The notes under the pieces: model-generated
Database searches by the model: none
What the model saw: only the letters and a program-made list of their open reading frames with translations
What the model was told of the DNA's origin: nothing
Shown: one piece after another, positions 56,105 to 64,000 of the stretch
Position numbering within the stretch: position 1 is the stretch's first letter
How the letters are laid out: each line of letters begins with the position of its first letter
From: Rhizobium tropici CIAT 899
Lineage (GTDB): Bacteria; Pseudomonadota; Alphaproteobacteria; Rhizobiales; Rhizobiaceae
Assembly: GCF_000330885.1 (NCBI RefSeq)
Contig: NC_020059.1
Location: 2,903,001-2,967,000, forward strand
Direction of reading: 5' to 3'
Length of the DNA: 64,000 bases
Program-made: the position numbers and the translations under genes

Positions 56105-56929
56105 TCAGCGCCAGAAGTCCGGAATGGTCTCTGCAAGCCGCGGTCCAAGCCGGAGCGGCGCGATCTTCTCAGCCAATCCCGTCGCGTCGGAAATCTCGAC
56201 GCCGACACCGCAGATGGTGGCTGGCCCCGACGCCGCCTCGAAACGTCCCTTCGGCATCTTCGAGATGAAACGGTTGAGCGGTTCTTCCTTTTCCATGCCG
56301 AGCGAGGAATCGTAATCGCCGCACATGCCAGCGTCCGACATATAGGCGGTGCCACCATTCAGGATCTGTGCGTCCGCAGTCGGCACATGCGTATGCGTGC
56401 CAATGACGAAGCTCGCGCGGCCATCGACGAAGTGACCGAAACACTGCTTTTCGCTCGTCGCCTCCGCATGGAAGTCGAAGACGATGGCATCCGCCTGCTC
56501 TTTCAGCGGGCAGGCATCGAGGATGGCTTCTGCCGACTTGAAGGGATCGTCGAGCTCCGGATGCATGAAGACGCGGCCCATGATGTTGGCAACGAGCACG
56601 CGCGCGCCGTTACGCGCGTAATAGAGGCCGGAACCGCGGCCGGGCGTGCCGGCCGGATAGTTGGCGGGGCGCAGAAACTGGTCGTGGCGCTCGCAAAAGA
56701 CGACGGCTTCCTTCTGGTCCCAGACATGGTTGCCCGTCGTCACGACGTCTGCGCCGGCATTGATTGTCTCGAGGAAGATGTCCTCGGTGATGCCGAAGCC
56801 GCCGGCAGCATTCTCGCCATTGACGATGACGAAATCGAGCTTCAGGTCGGATACGAGGCCCGGCAGGCGGTCCCACACAGCAACCCGTCCCGTCTTGCCG
56901 ACCATATCTCCCAGAAAAAGCAGCCGCAT
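56105..56929 (-). CDS. YmdB-type metallophosphoesterase (TIGR00282 family)
   Basis: 274 residues. Calcineurin-like dinuclear metal site: FLGDMVGKTGR (D), IVNGENAAGGFGI (N), TTGNHVWDQK (NH), FDFHAEATSEK (H) and VIGTHTHVPTADAQI (HTH). YmdB hydrolyses cyclic nucleotides such as cAMP in Bacillus; family members in alphaproteobacteria are uncharacterised. It lies 3 bp after the cyclo-ligase stop. Confidence 0.94.
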   Translation of the reverse strand: MRLLFLGDMVGKTGRVAVWDRLPGLVSDLKLDFVIVNGENAAGGFGITEDIFLETINAGADVVTTGNHVWDQKEAVVFCERHDQFLRPANYPAGTPGRGSGLYYARNGARVLVANIMGRVFMHPELDDPFKSAEAILDACPLKEQADAIVFDFHAEATSEKQCFGHFVDGRASFVIGTHTHVPTADAQILNGGTAYMSDAGMCGDYDSSLGMEKEEPLNRFISKMPKGRFEAASGPATICGVGVEISDATGLAEKIAPLRLGPRLAETIPDFWR

Positions 56930-56932
56930 TCG

Positions 56933-57517
56933 CTATCCAATCACTTCCGAAACGAAATTGAGTCCGCTCTCGGTCAAAATCGCGTCAAGACTGATATCAT
57001 GCGGCTCAGCGGGTACTGATGGCACTTCTTGGCAATCGAATGCAATGCCGATCAGCCGCGGATTCAACCCTTTTTGATGCAGGCGTTCGATCGCACGGTC
57101 GTAATGACCGGCACCATAGCCGATGCGATGGCCGCTCTTGTCGAAGGCCGAAAGCGGCACGAGCATGATATCCGGGTCCAGCACTGCCGCTTCAGGTCCC
57201 GGACCGGAAGTCCCGAATCCGACCGGAACCAATGGCACCCCGGCGACAAGCTCCCGAAAGACGATCGTGCTGCGATCAAGAATAACAGGCACACAGAGCC
57301 GCGCCCCTCGCTCCCGCAGACGCGCCATCAATGGCCTTATATCCACTTCCGAACGGATCGGCAGGAAGCCGGAGACGATATCTCCCGGCCTGATATCGAT
57401 GGCGTCGCCGCCATGCACGACCATGGCCAGGCCCTTTTCAATACGATCTTCTGCCGGAATGGCGTCTCGCTCGGCAAGGCGCTCGTTGCGGTATTGGGCT
57501 TTCAGCTCTTTGCTCAT
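56933..57517 (-). CDS. 5-formyltetrahydrofolate cyclo-ligase
   Basis: 194 residues from the ATG at 57517 (SKELKAQYRNER). It converts 5-formyl-THF to 5,10-methenyl-THF with ATP in one-carbon metabolism. The P-loop-like KxxYRxxR start, GFLPIRSEVDIRPL, and LVPLSAFDKSGHRIGYGAGHYDRAIE are the family motifs. It is followed by the YmdB-type gene. A 6S RNA is often found just upstream of this gene in other bacteria but not here. Confidence 0.94.
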   Translation of the reverse strand: MSKELKAQYRNERLAERDAIPAEDRIEKGLAMVVHGGDAIDIRPGDIVSGFLPIRSEVDIRPLMARLRERGARLCVPVILDRSTIVFRELVAGVPLVPVGFGTSGPGPEAAVLDPDIMLVPLSAFDKSGHRIGYGAGHYDRAIERLHQKGLNPRLIGIAFDCQEVPSVPAEPHDISLDAILTESGLNFVSEVIG

Positions 57518-57622
57518 CTGATCTTCGCAAATATCTATGATATCAGGAAAACATAATGAGCCGGCGGCCCGTTGCAAAGCACGAAAGCGACATGCCGTGG
57601 TCGCGGAAAGGAGCGGGCTGCA

Positions 57623-58351
57623 TCAGCCTTTACGGATGATCGACAATTTTCCGTCGCCATCCACATGTGCGCGAACATTTTCATAATTCGGCAGTGTGGT
57701 GTGATCGGTCTCGATCGGATGCGAATGCGTCACTGTGATGACCACCACATCCGCACCAGCCGCCTCGCCTGCCTTGACGCCGGCCAGGACGTCTTCAAAC
57801 ACCAGGCATTCCGATGGACTGAGGCCGAGGCGCTGCGCGCCGAGGATATAGCACTGCGGATCAGGCTTGCCGACCTTCACGTCCTCGGCGGTCACCATGA
57901 AGCGCGGAACGGGGATCCCGGCAGCGTCAAGCCGCGCCAGCGCCAACCGATAGGGCGACGAGGTGACGATCGCCCAGCGCTCCGGCGGCAAAGACGCAAG
58001 GAAATCGACGGCGCCCGGCAGCGCGATCACACCCTCGACATCGGCAATCTCGGCTTCGGTGATCTTCAGCGCCTCCGCGACCGGATCGACGCCAGGCAGA
58101 TTCAACTGACCGATCGTATCGACGCCGCGCTTGCCATGCATGGTTGGCATGAACTTCTCGACATCAAGACTCTGGGCGCGTGCCCAATTACCCCAGACGC
58201 GTTCGGCAGCGGCAATCGAATTGATGATCGTGCCGTCCATATCGAACAGGAAGCCGGAATAGGTCTTGGCGAAGGCGGAATTCGATGCAGCGGACAAGGG
58301 CGAACCTTTCTGGATAAGACAATAAGCGGCTGCGGCAAACGCGGCGCTCAT
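57623..58351 (-). CDS. HAD-superfamily phosphatase
   Basis: 242 residues from the ATG at 58351; a TTG about 18 codons later with AGAAAGG upstream may be the true start. HAD subfamily IA: FLFDMDGTIINSIAAAERVWG (DxDGT), AIVTSSPYRLALARL, KVGKPDPQCYILGAQRLG and CLVFEDVLAGVKAGEAAGADVVVI. It is a sugar-phosphate or glycerol-phosphate phosphatase by subfamily; the substrate is unknown. The next gene is divergent in function but on the same strand. Confidence 0.92.
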   Translation of the reverse strand: MSAAFAAAAYCLIQKGSPLSAASNSAFAKTYSGFLFDMDGTIINSIAAAERVWGNWARAQSLDVEKFMPTMHGKRGVDTIGQLNLPGVDPVAEALKITEAEIADVEGVIALPGAVDFLASLPPERWAIVTSSPYRLALARLDAAGIPVPRFMVTAEDVKVGKPDPQCYILGAQRLGLSPSECLVFEDVLAGVKAGEAAGADVVVITVTHSHPIETDHTTLPNYENVRAHVDGDGKLSIIRKG

Positions 58352-58494
58352 GATGTGCCCTTTCCGACTAACGGCAGCCGTCGAAAGAAGCAAATAAATG
58401 CTGCGCCGAACGCGCAGGAAAAGTCGGCAGAAGACCGTGGGGGAAGGTGAGAAAGGGCGCGCGGCAGCAAGACACGCCGCGCGCCATGAGCACA

Positions 58495-59892
58495 TTATTC
58501 GCCGAGGCGGCTCTTCAGTCCATTGATGATGTGGTTCGCCAGGGCTTCGTAATCGTCATCGAAATGGTGGCCGCCATCCATGGCGATGACTTCCGCACCC
58601 GTGCCCTTCAGCAGCGGGCAGGCGACATCCTCGTCGTCATCCTTGCCGTAGACGCATTGCACCATCTTCGGATTGATCGACTTGAGGTCGTTGACGGGAT
58701 CGCCGCCCTTGCCCTGGCTCGAGGCCCCGAGCCAGCCCATGACCGAAATCACATAGTCGACCTTCTGCGACAAAGACAGCAGCGACATCTGGACGATCTT
58801 GTCCTTTTCGGCCTGAGGCAGGCGATTGTAGCTCGCCGGCAGCACATCGGCGCCAAAGGAATAACCAACCAGCACCACATGCTTGACCTTGAAGCGCTTG
58901 GTATAGAAGTCGATGATCCGGCCGAGGTCGTTGGCCGTCTGCTGCGGATCCTTCTCCGTCCAGAAATAATGCAGGGTATCGACGCCCACGACCGGGATGC
59001 CTTGGTCCTGCAGGTAGCTGCCGACTTCCTTGTCGATGTCGCGCCAGCCGCCATCACCCGAATAGACGATTGCGAGCGTGTCTTCGGTCGGCGTCGTCTC
59101 CATGATGTCAAGGGGCAATCCAAGCGGCGATTTCGAGCTGTCGATCGTCTTCATCAGATCGGCGAGCGAAGCCTCCAGCGTCGCATAGGTGTCGGCATTG
59201 TCGGAATCGGTGGTCTGGACTTCGGGATGGTCCTTCTGGATGTCTGCAACGTGGTCGCGGCCATCCTTCGGCGCATTCGCTGTGAAGGTCACGAGAATAG
59301 GATTGGGCAGCGCGCCTTCCTGCAGACCGAAGGACACCATATCGCCGTCGGTCTTCTTCTCGGCCGGCGTGCAGAGTTCCTGCTTCAGGCCGACGCCCGC
59401 AGTCGGGTCGACGGCCAGCGTACCGGCAACGGTCGCATCTGGCGTCTGGGCCGCGATCGTCAGCGCCATGGCGCCACCGGCGCCAACACCGGCGATAACA
59501 GGCAATTGATAGGTGCTGTCGGCAAAGGAGCGCTGCACCTGCTGGCTGAGCGATTCCAGATCCGAGACGATATAGATGCAGCCGTCGTTCTTGCTGACGT
59601 CGTAATTATTGAGCGCGGCCAGAAAGGACGGATAGTCGATGCCGATGACGAGCGAGCCATTGGCGACGAGCTTGTCGGCAACAGCCTTCTCCTTGTCGCC
59701 CCAGCCGGCGAGATCGGAAATCAGGACAACTTCGTTCGAAACCTTGCCGTGCGGTCGCATGATGTGCGGCGCCGGGATCATGCCCAGATCATATTTTGTA
59801 TCGTCGGCTTCAGCCCGTGCTTGGCCCGACATCAGCAGGCCCGTCGACAGCACGCATGCGAAAGCCAATGACATTGCGTATTTCAAGATCAT
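58495..59892 (-). CDS. atvA: AcvB/AtvA-type virulence protein (lysyl-phosphatidylglycerol hydrolase family)
   Basis: 465 residues. Signal peptide (YAMSLAFACVLSTGLLMSGQARA). Two alpha/beta-hydrolase-like halves of the VirJ type: an N-terminal part with VIAGVGAGGAMALTI, and a C-terminal part with VVLVGYSFGADVLPASYNRLP (nucleophile Ser in GYSFGAD), YSGDGGWRDID, and DGGHHFDDDYEAL (His). The Agrobacterium AcvB homologue hydrolyses lysyl-PG. Its start overlaps the lpiA stop (ATGA), matching the lpiA-atvA operon known from R. tropici acid tolerance. Confidence 0.93.
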   Translation of the reverse strand: MILKYAMSLAFACVLSTGLLMSGQARAEADDTKYDLGMIPAPHIMRPHGKVSNEVVLISDLAGWGDKEKAVADKLVANGSLVIGIDYPSFLAALNNYDVSKNDGCIYIVSDLESLSQQVQRSFADSTYQLPVIAGVGAGGAMALTIAAQTPDATVAGTLAVDPTAGVGLKQELCTPAEKKTDGDMVSFGLQEGALPNPILVTFTANAPKDGRDHVADIQKDHPEVQTTDSDNADTYATLEASLADLMKTIDSSKSPLGLPLDIMETTPTEDTLAIVYSGDGGWRDIDKEVGSYLQDQGIPVVGVDTLHYFWTEKDPQQTANDLGRIIDFYTKRFKVKHVVLVGYSFGADVLPASYNRLPQAEKDKIVQMSLLSLSQKVDYVISVMGWLGASSQGKGGDPVNDLKSINPKMVQCVYGKDDDEDVACPLLKGTGAEVIAMDGGHHFDDDYEALANHIINGLKSRLGE

Positions 59893-62498
59893 TTCCTCAC
59901 GACCCCCTTAAGTCCGCCCCCGATGAGGAATGTGGCATCCATCAACGCGATCATTGGACTAACCCCTCCCGAAACAGCCAGGTAGCGCGGCTGCCATTCG
60001 GGATGGAATTTTGATTTGAAGGCACGAAGCCCTTTGAAATTATAGAAGCGCTCGCCGTGCTCGAAGACAGTTCCCCCGACCCTGTCCCAAACCGGCGCCG
60101 ATTCCCGTCTCGACATGCCCGACAGCGGCGCCATGCCAAGGTTGAAACGCTGAAATCCCTCACCCTTGAGGTATTCGAGGATCTGCACGAACAGAAAATC
60201 CATCGAACCCTTCGGGGCATCAGGGGAAAAACGCATCAGGTCGACGGATCCCTCCTCCTTGGTCTCCGTCATCAGAATATTCGCAAAAGCGACGATCTTA
60301 CCATCCTTTTTCAACACGCCGACCGGCTGCGAGCACACATAATCCGGATCGAACGCACCGAGCGAGAAACTCTTTTCCTTGGCATTGTGATCGGCAAGCC
60401 ATGTATCGGAGACATGGGCGAGCTGATCCAGCACATCGGGTATATCTTGAGGTTCGATAACGGCAAATTCTAGTCCATCGCGCACCGCGCGGCTCGCCGT
60501 CTGCCTGAGATTGGCCCATTTGCCGCCCTTGAGCTCGAAATTGGCAAGATTGACCACGGCAAGTTCGCCGAGCTTGAACGCCCGCAGGCCTGCATCGGCG
60601 CAATAGGAGAGAAGTGCCGGTGAGATCTGGTAGAAGACAGAGCGACAGCCGGCAGCACGCGCCGTCTCGACGAAGCGCCAAATCAGATCAGGCAGCGCCT
60701 GGCGCGGGCCGACCGGATCGAACAGGGCGATCCATGAGCGACCCTGCTTGCCGTACATGATGAAGGCATCGCCTTTTTCCGAGAACATGATGCTCTTGTC
60801 GCCCATGCGCACCAGATTGGCGTCGGCAACGCCCTGCTTGCGCACGATTTCCACGGCGCGCGCCACCGCATCGTCGCTGACAGGCTCCGGCCGCTTCGTT
60901 GCCGGACGCAACAGGCTGAAGATCGCGATCGCCGAGGACACGATGGAAATGCCGAGCGCCGCACGAAGCCCGCGCGGCGCCTCATCGGCAAATTCGAACT
61001 GCCACCAAAGCTCGTTGCTGTATCCGACATCGCGATAGACGAAGAACAGCACGACGATGGCGCCGATGCAGACGACCGCGATGGCCGTGAGCCAACCGGC
61101 CGTCAACGTCTGGTTAAGCAGCGAAGCCGGCCGCTTGAACAGGCGACGGCTGACCACGAGGCTGAAGACGAAGAAGGCAAGCAAACCGGCTTCGACGATG
61201 GCGATGGCCTTCAGCAGCGAGAAGAACAGGGCGAACAACGCCGAGAAGGTCGAAACCCACCACGCCCCGTCGAGACGCTGGCTGAGGCCACGGGCGGCCA
61301 CGATGATTGCCAGCCCCAGAAGGCTCGACAGAAAGTGAGCGCTTTCGACCAAGGACAGCGGCAGATAGTCCGATAGCACGATCAGATTATGGTCCGGCGT
61401 CGGCGTCACGCTCGAAAAGACCAGCATCATGCCGAGCAACAGCGCAAAGGCCGACAATAGCTGCGGCATCAGGCGTGCGCCGATGCGGCGCATGCTCGAA
61501 GCCACCGGGTGATCGACGAAACGGCGCAGCTCCGCGACCGAGATCGCGGCAATGGCGATGACGAGCGGAATGACGTTGTAGATGACGCGATAGAGGACCA
61601 GAGAACTCAGAACGGCATCTTCATTCACGGAACTGCCGAGCCAGGCGATGATGATCGTCTCGAACACGCCGAAGCCGGCCGGAACGTGGCTGAGCACGCC
61701 AAGCCCGACGGCGATCGCGTAAATCGCGAAGAAGCCCGGCCATCCGATGGAGGTTTCCGGCAGCAGCACATAGAGCACGGAGGCCGAGGCCGCGATATCG
61801 AATGCGGTGACCAGAAACTGCCGCGACCAGGTGCGCGAATCCGGCAGACGCACGGCAACCGGACCGATACGCACTTCGCGGCCATTGCGGCCGGCATAGA
61901 CCACGAAAGCAAGCGCCGCGAGAATGGCGATAGCGATCAGCCGCAGCCACAAGCCATCGACGCTGATCAGTGGGCCGATCTCGTCGGCAATGACCAGAAG
62001 CGCCATGGCGCCGACAGACGCCAGACCCAGACCGAAGGCGAGCGTAACGAAAGCGATGACGCGGGTGATGTCGTCAGGCGACAGCCCGAGCCGGGTATAT
62101 GCGCGGTAGCGGATCGCGCCGGCGCTGAGTGCGCCGAAGCCGGCGGTATTGCCGACCGCATAGGCGCTGAAGGAGGTCAGCGCGACATGCGGAAACGGCA
62201 GCCGCTTGCCGATATATTCGAGCGCATTCTGGTCATAGAAGATCAGGGAGGCGAAACTCAGGCCAGTAAACAGCAGCGCCAGCAGCACCGAGGAGATCTT
62301 CGTCGTCGTCAGGGCATGGACGACGTCATCATAGCGCACCTCGGTCGTCAGGTCGTAGATCGCATAGGCGGCGATGCAGAAGACGGCGACTGTAAGAACG
62401 GCGACAATCAGTGCGCGATAGCGGTTCAACAGACCGACGATACCGCCACGCTCTTCCAATTCCTCATCGGCACTTTCCAGATCGATTGGGCTCGACAT
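59889..62498 (-). CDS. lpiA: LpiA, lysylphosphatidylglycerol synthase/flippase (MprF family)
   Basis: 869 residues. Two domains: about 12 N-terminal membrane helices (residues about 25-490; the flippase part, for example GALSAGAIRYRAYTRLGLSPDD), then a C-terminal cytoplasmic GNAT-like synthase (DUF2156) from about 540. The synthase transfers lysine from lysyl-tRNA to phosphatidylglycerol: GDKSIMFSEKGDAFIMYGKQGRSWIALFDPVGP, SVDLMRFSPDAPKGSMDFLFV, FNLGMAPLSG. It protects against acid and cationic peptides. It is the first gene of the lpiA-atvA operon. Confidence 0.95.
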   Translation of the reverse strand: MSSPIDLESADEELEERGGIVGLLNRYRALIVAVLTVAVFCIAAYAIYDLTTEVRYDDVVHALTTTKISSVLLALLFTGLSFASLIFYDQNALEYIGKRLPFPHVALTSFSAYAVGNTAGFGALSAGAIRYRAYTRLGLSPDDITRVIAFVTLAFGLGLASVGAMALLVIADEIGPLISVDGLWLRLIAIAILAALAFVVYAGRNGREVRIGPVAVRLPDSRTWSRQFLVTAFDIAASASVLYVLLPETSIGWPGFFAIYAIAVGLGVLSHVPAGFGVFETIIIAWLGSSVNEDAVLSSLVLYRVIYNVIPLVIAIAAISVAELRRFVDHPVASSMRRIGARLMPQLLSAFALLLGMMLVFSSVTPTPDHNLIVLSDYLPLSLVESAHFLSSLLGLAIIVAARGLSQRLDGAWWVSTFSALFALFFSLLKAIAIVEAGLLAFFVFSLVVSRRLFKRPASLLNQTLTAGWLTAIAVVCIGAIVVLFFVYRDVGYSNELWWQFEFADEAPRGLRAALGISIVSSAIAIFSLLRPATKRPEPVSDDAVARAVEIVRKQGVADANLVRMGDKSIMFSEKGDAFIMYGKQGRSWIALFDPVGPRQALPDLIWRFVETARAAGCRSVFYQISPALLSYCADAGLRAFKLGELAVVNLANFELKGGKWANLRQTASRAVRDGLEFAVIEPQDIPDVLDQLAHVSDTWLADHNAKEKSFSLGAFDPDYVCSQPVGVLKKDGKIVAFANILMTETKEEGSVDLMRFSPDAPKGSMDFLFVQILEYLKGEGFQRFNLGMAPLSGMSRRESAPVWDRVGGTVFEHGERFYNFKGLRAFKSKFHPEWQPRYLAVSGGVSPMIALMDATFLIGGGLKGVVRK

Positions 62499-62967
62499 GC
62501 TCTACCTGTTTATAGTGATCTTCGCCGGTTCCGACTGTCCGGATATTCAGTAACATCGACGACGCGTCTTCGAGTTGCCCTATACACTTCTTTCGACAAG
62601 CCCGTTGTGACGCGCGCTCCATCGTTCTGAATTTAGGCAATTTTGGCGCAGGCCCCGTCCCGCCAGCAATGAATCTCTTATTATTTAAAGGATTTTGTCA
62701 TTCACCCGGCTTTTGGGCTTATCCACACACAAAAGTGATATTCCCATCCCATCCTGAGCGCCCCCACCGCCAATACCGCCCTTCTTCCGATTGTCCGAAG
62801 CCTACTACAACGTGAGATGGATATCCATCGCACGGTATCAACCGCCCTCCCCAGTAGCAGAATCCGGAAACAGATAGGCCCGGCACCGAAATCGGCACCG
62901 GGCCACTGACCGATAGCCAGGAAAGGGATCGAGACGATAGTGACCGGCGATACGGGTTTGCCGGAAC
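62499..62967. other. Intergenic region upstream of lpiA
   Basis: 469 bp with no gene seen. A GC-rich hairpin at 62877-62904 follows the SRPBCC gene. Sequence around 62670-62740 is AT-rich and could hold the lpiA promoter; an acid-response operator cannot be pointed to. Confidence 0.4.
62877..62904 (-). terminator. GC-rich hairpin downstream of the SRPBCC gene
   Basis: GGCCCGG-CA-CCG-AAAT-CGG-CA-CCGGGCC folds into a strong hairpin with one internal mismatch, about 63 bp after the gene on the minus strand. There is no T run, so termination is probable but not certain. Confidence 0.55.
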
Positions 62968-63450
62968 TCAGCGATCCGGCGCCTCCGCCGGCTCGCCGCG
63001 CATCTCGCTGAGGAAGAACCCTTCGCGCAGATTGATCCCGTATTCGACGAAGGCTTTCATGCAGCAGAGCATCTGCGTCCAGCCCTCGCAGTTCAGATAG
63101 GTGCCGCGACGGCCGGCCTCGTCCTCGCGCCAGCCGCTTTCTTCGATGATGACAAGCGTGCCGCCATCCTCCAGCGCATCGAAGGTCATCTCCACTTTGG
63201 TTCTATAACGGACGCCGTCCTCGCCGGTGCCGCCGTCCCAGTGAAAGACGATGCGCTTGTTGGCCTCCACCTCATTGACCTCGACGGGGGCGTTCTTCCA
63301 CCAGATGACGGTCGTTCCCGCCACCAGGGGCGCGCTCGCCCCGCCGACGGTGGTGAAGTAGCTCGAAAGCTTCTTCGGGTTGACGACAGCATCGAAGACT
63401 TCATCCACCTTGCGGCCGATCCGTCCTGAAATCCGAACATTCAATGTCAT
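62968..63450 (-). CDS. SRPBCC-family protein (AHSA1/START-like)
   Basis: 160 residues. START-like beta-alpha fold: RISGRIGRKVDEVFDAVVNPKKLSSYFTT, GTTVIWWKNAPVEVNEVEANKRIVFHWDGG, MTFDALEDGGTLVIIEESGW, and CEGWTQMLCCMKAFVEYGINL at the end. These bind hydrophobic ligands; function unknown. It is divergent from the ArsR gene, the usual pairing for this family, and is likely controlled by it. Confidence 0.9.
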   Translation of the reverse strand: MTLNVRISGRIGRKVDEVFDAVVNPKKLSSYFTTVGGASAPLVAGTTVIWWKNAPVEVNEVEANKRIVFHWDGGTGEDGVRYRTKVEMTFDALEDGGTLVIIEESGWREDEAGRRGTYLNCEGWTQMLCCMKAFVEYGINLREGFFLSEMRGEPAEAPDR

Positions 63451-63508
63451 GGCATCTCCTCCATTATTTTGTCTGTCGTTATCGCTCCATTGCGAATGGC
63501 CCCATTAT

Positions 63509-63524
63509 GTTATAAAAATATAAC
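63509..63524. promoter_or_regulatory. Palindromic operator between SRPBCC and ArsR genes
   Basis: GTTATA-AAAA-TATAAC, a perfect 6-bp inverted repeat, ends directly before the ArsR start at 63525. It lies in the short 74-bp divergent gap and has the AT-rich shape of an ArsR-family operator. It would block both promoters. Confidence 0.6.
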
Positions 63525-63848
63525 GTGTCAAACGAATCGGATAGCGACCTCATTTTCAAGGCCCTTGCGCATCGGCGGCGGCGCGAAATCCTGGACATGC
63601 TCAAGGATGCACCGCGCACGACGGGCTCGCTCTGCGAAGCTTTCGCGGATATGGACCGCTGCACCGTGATGCAGCATCTGAGAGTGCTGGAAGAAGCTGA
63701 TCTCGTGATTGCCAAGAAGGATGGTCGCGAGCGCTGGAACCATCTGAATAGCCTGCCGATCAAGCAGATCCATGATCGCTGGATCAGCGCCTATGCCGGC
63801 CATGCCCTCTCCATCCTCGATCAGCTGAAGAACGATCTGGAGAGCTAA
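63525..63848 (+). CDS. ArsR-family transcriptional regulator (GTG start)
   Basis: 107 residues. Winged helix with DLIFKALAHRRRREILDMLKDAPRTTGSLCEAFADMDRCTVMQHLRVLEEADLVIAKKDGRERWNHLN; the recognition helix is CTVMQHLRVL. The start is GTG placed right behind the inverted repeat with no ribosome-binding site, so the message may be leaderless. No metal-site Cys pair is visible (one Cys in SLCEAF, one in RCTVM), so the ligand is unclear. Confidence 0.93.
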   Translation: MSNESDSDLIFKALAHRRRREILDMLKDAPRTTGSLCEAFADMDRCTVMQHLRVLEEADLVIAKKDGRERWNHLNSLPIKQIHDRWISAYAGHALSILDQLKNDLES

Positions 63849-63877
63849 AAAAGACGGTTGGGTTCGCAGAAAGCCGG

Positions 63878-64000
63878 ATTACGCTGCGCTGGCACCGCCC
63901 AACAGACGTTTCAGCCCGTCGCTCGTCCCGTCTTCTTCGAGCGGCGTATAAACGACCAGCTTCATGTCGGCACGGTCCATGACGGCAAGCGCGGTATATT
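63878..64000 (-). CDS. C-terminal end of an unidentified protein (runs off the right edge)
   Basis: A frame open from the right edge ends at the TAA at 63880-63878 with the last 40 residues TALAVMDRADMKLVVYTPLEEDG ... LKRLLGGASAA. High GC codon use and conserved-looking composition make it coding. Not enough is present to name a family. Confidence 0.5.

Noticed and set aside
57518..57622. Possible 6S RNA upstream of the 5-formyl-THF cyclo-ligase gene
   Set aside because: The gap is only about 105 bp and shows no long closing stem with a central bubble.

Overview
The window looks like chromosome from a root-nodule or plant-associated Rhizobium. The gene content points to the R. tropici/R. leguminosarum side of the Rhizobiaceae: DUF982 and PilZ small proteins, a tilS-ftsH-glmM and tol-pal block, sulfolipid genes (sqdBDC), the acid-tolerance pair lpiA-atvA, and typical alphaproteobacterial serC-serA with a serC leader. 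GC is high throughout except in one cargo gene at 11.7-13.1 kb.

Layout. Positions 1-5.4 kb hold a partial SPFH/prohibitin gene, a 2-hydroxyacid dehydrogenase with a Tag-like DNA glycosylase, three DUF982 paralogues and several small proteins (a DUF6074-like one, a secreted Cys protein, PilZ). Positions 5.47-17.39 kb are an insertion-sequence graveyard that ends next to an elongator tRNA-Met(CAT). It contains IS5 (two plus one remnant), IS481 (one intact, two broken), IS3 (two), IS110 (one plus one remnant) and IS630, with several nested or truncated. Its only clear cargo gene is a DUF6270-like protein with a coiled coil and an NPDV/EGR-type tail.

Positions 17.6-25 kb hold mnmA, a four-gene phospholipid module (acyltransferase, CdsA-like enzyme, small membrane protein, variant CDP-alcohol phosphotransferase), then serA and serC. 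Positions 25-30.3 kb hold a family-25 glycosyltransferase, two paralogous outer-membrane beta-barrels, an SH3-like secreted protein and glmM. Positions 30.5-40.9 kb read, in order of transcription on the minus strand, ybgC, tolQ, tolR, tolA, a separate TolA-C-terminal-like protein, tolB, pal, cpoB, tilS and ftsH.

Positions 41-44 kb hold sqdB-sqdD-sqdC on the plus strand, coupled by ATGA overlaps. Positions 44-49 kb hold ruvC, a VapBC-like toxin-antitoxin pair, ruvA and ruvB, followed by a metallophosphoesterase, a Nudix hydrolase and a DinB-like protein. Positions 49-54.2 kb hold a luciferase-like monooxygenase and then an ECF sigma/anti-sigma pair divergent from an MBL-TPR-DoxX operon. Both sides of that divergent region carry the same motif, GGGAATAA-N14-CGATCT. 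Positions 54.2-58.5 kb hold yebC, an MBL-fold protein, a YmdB-type phosphodiesterase, 5-formyl-THF cyclo-ligase and a HAD phosphatase. Positions 58.5-62.5 kb hold lpiA-atvA, and the right end has a divergent ArsR/SRPBCC pair and a partial gene.

Much of the window concerns the cell envelope: peptidoglycan precursor supply (glmM), membrane integrity (Tol-Pal, FtsH), and polar lipid remodelling (sulfolipid, lysyl-PG, the auxiliary phospholipid module). The most promising less-described items are the ECF promoter pair, the stand-alone TolA domain, the variant CDP-alcohol phosphotransferase module and the DUF6270-like island gene. All functional calls come from reading motifs by eye; no searches were run.
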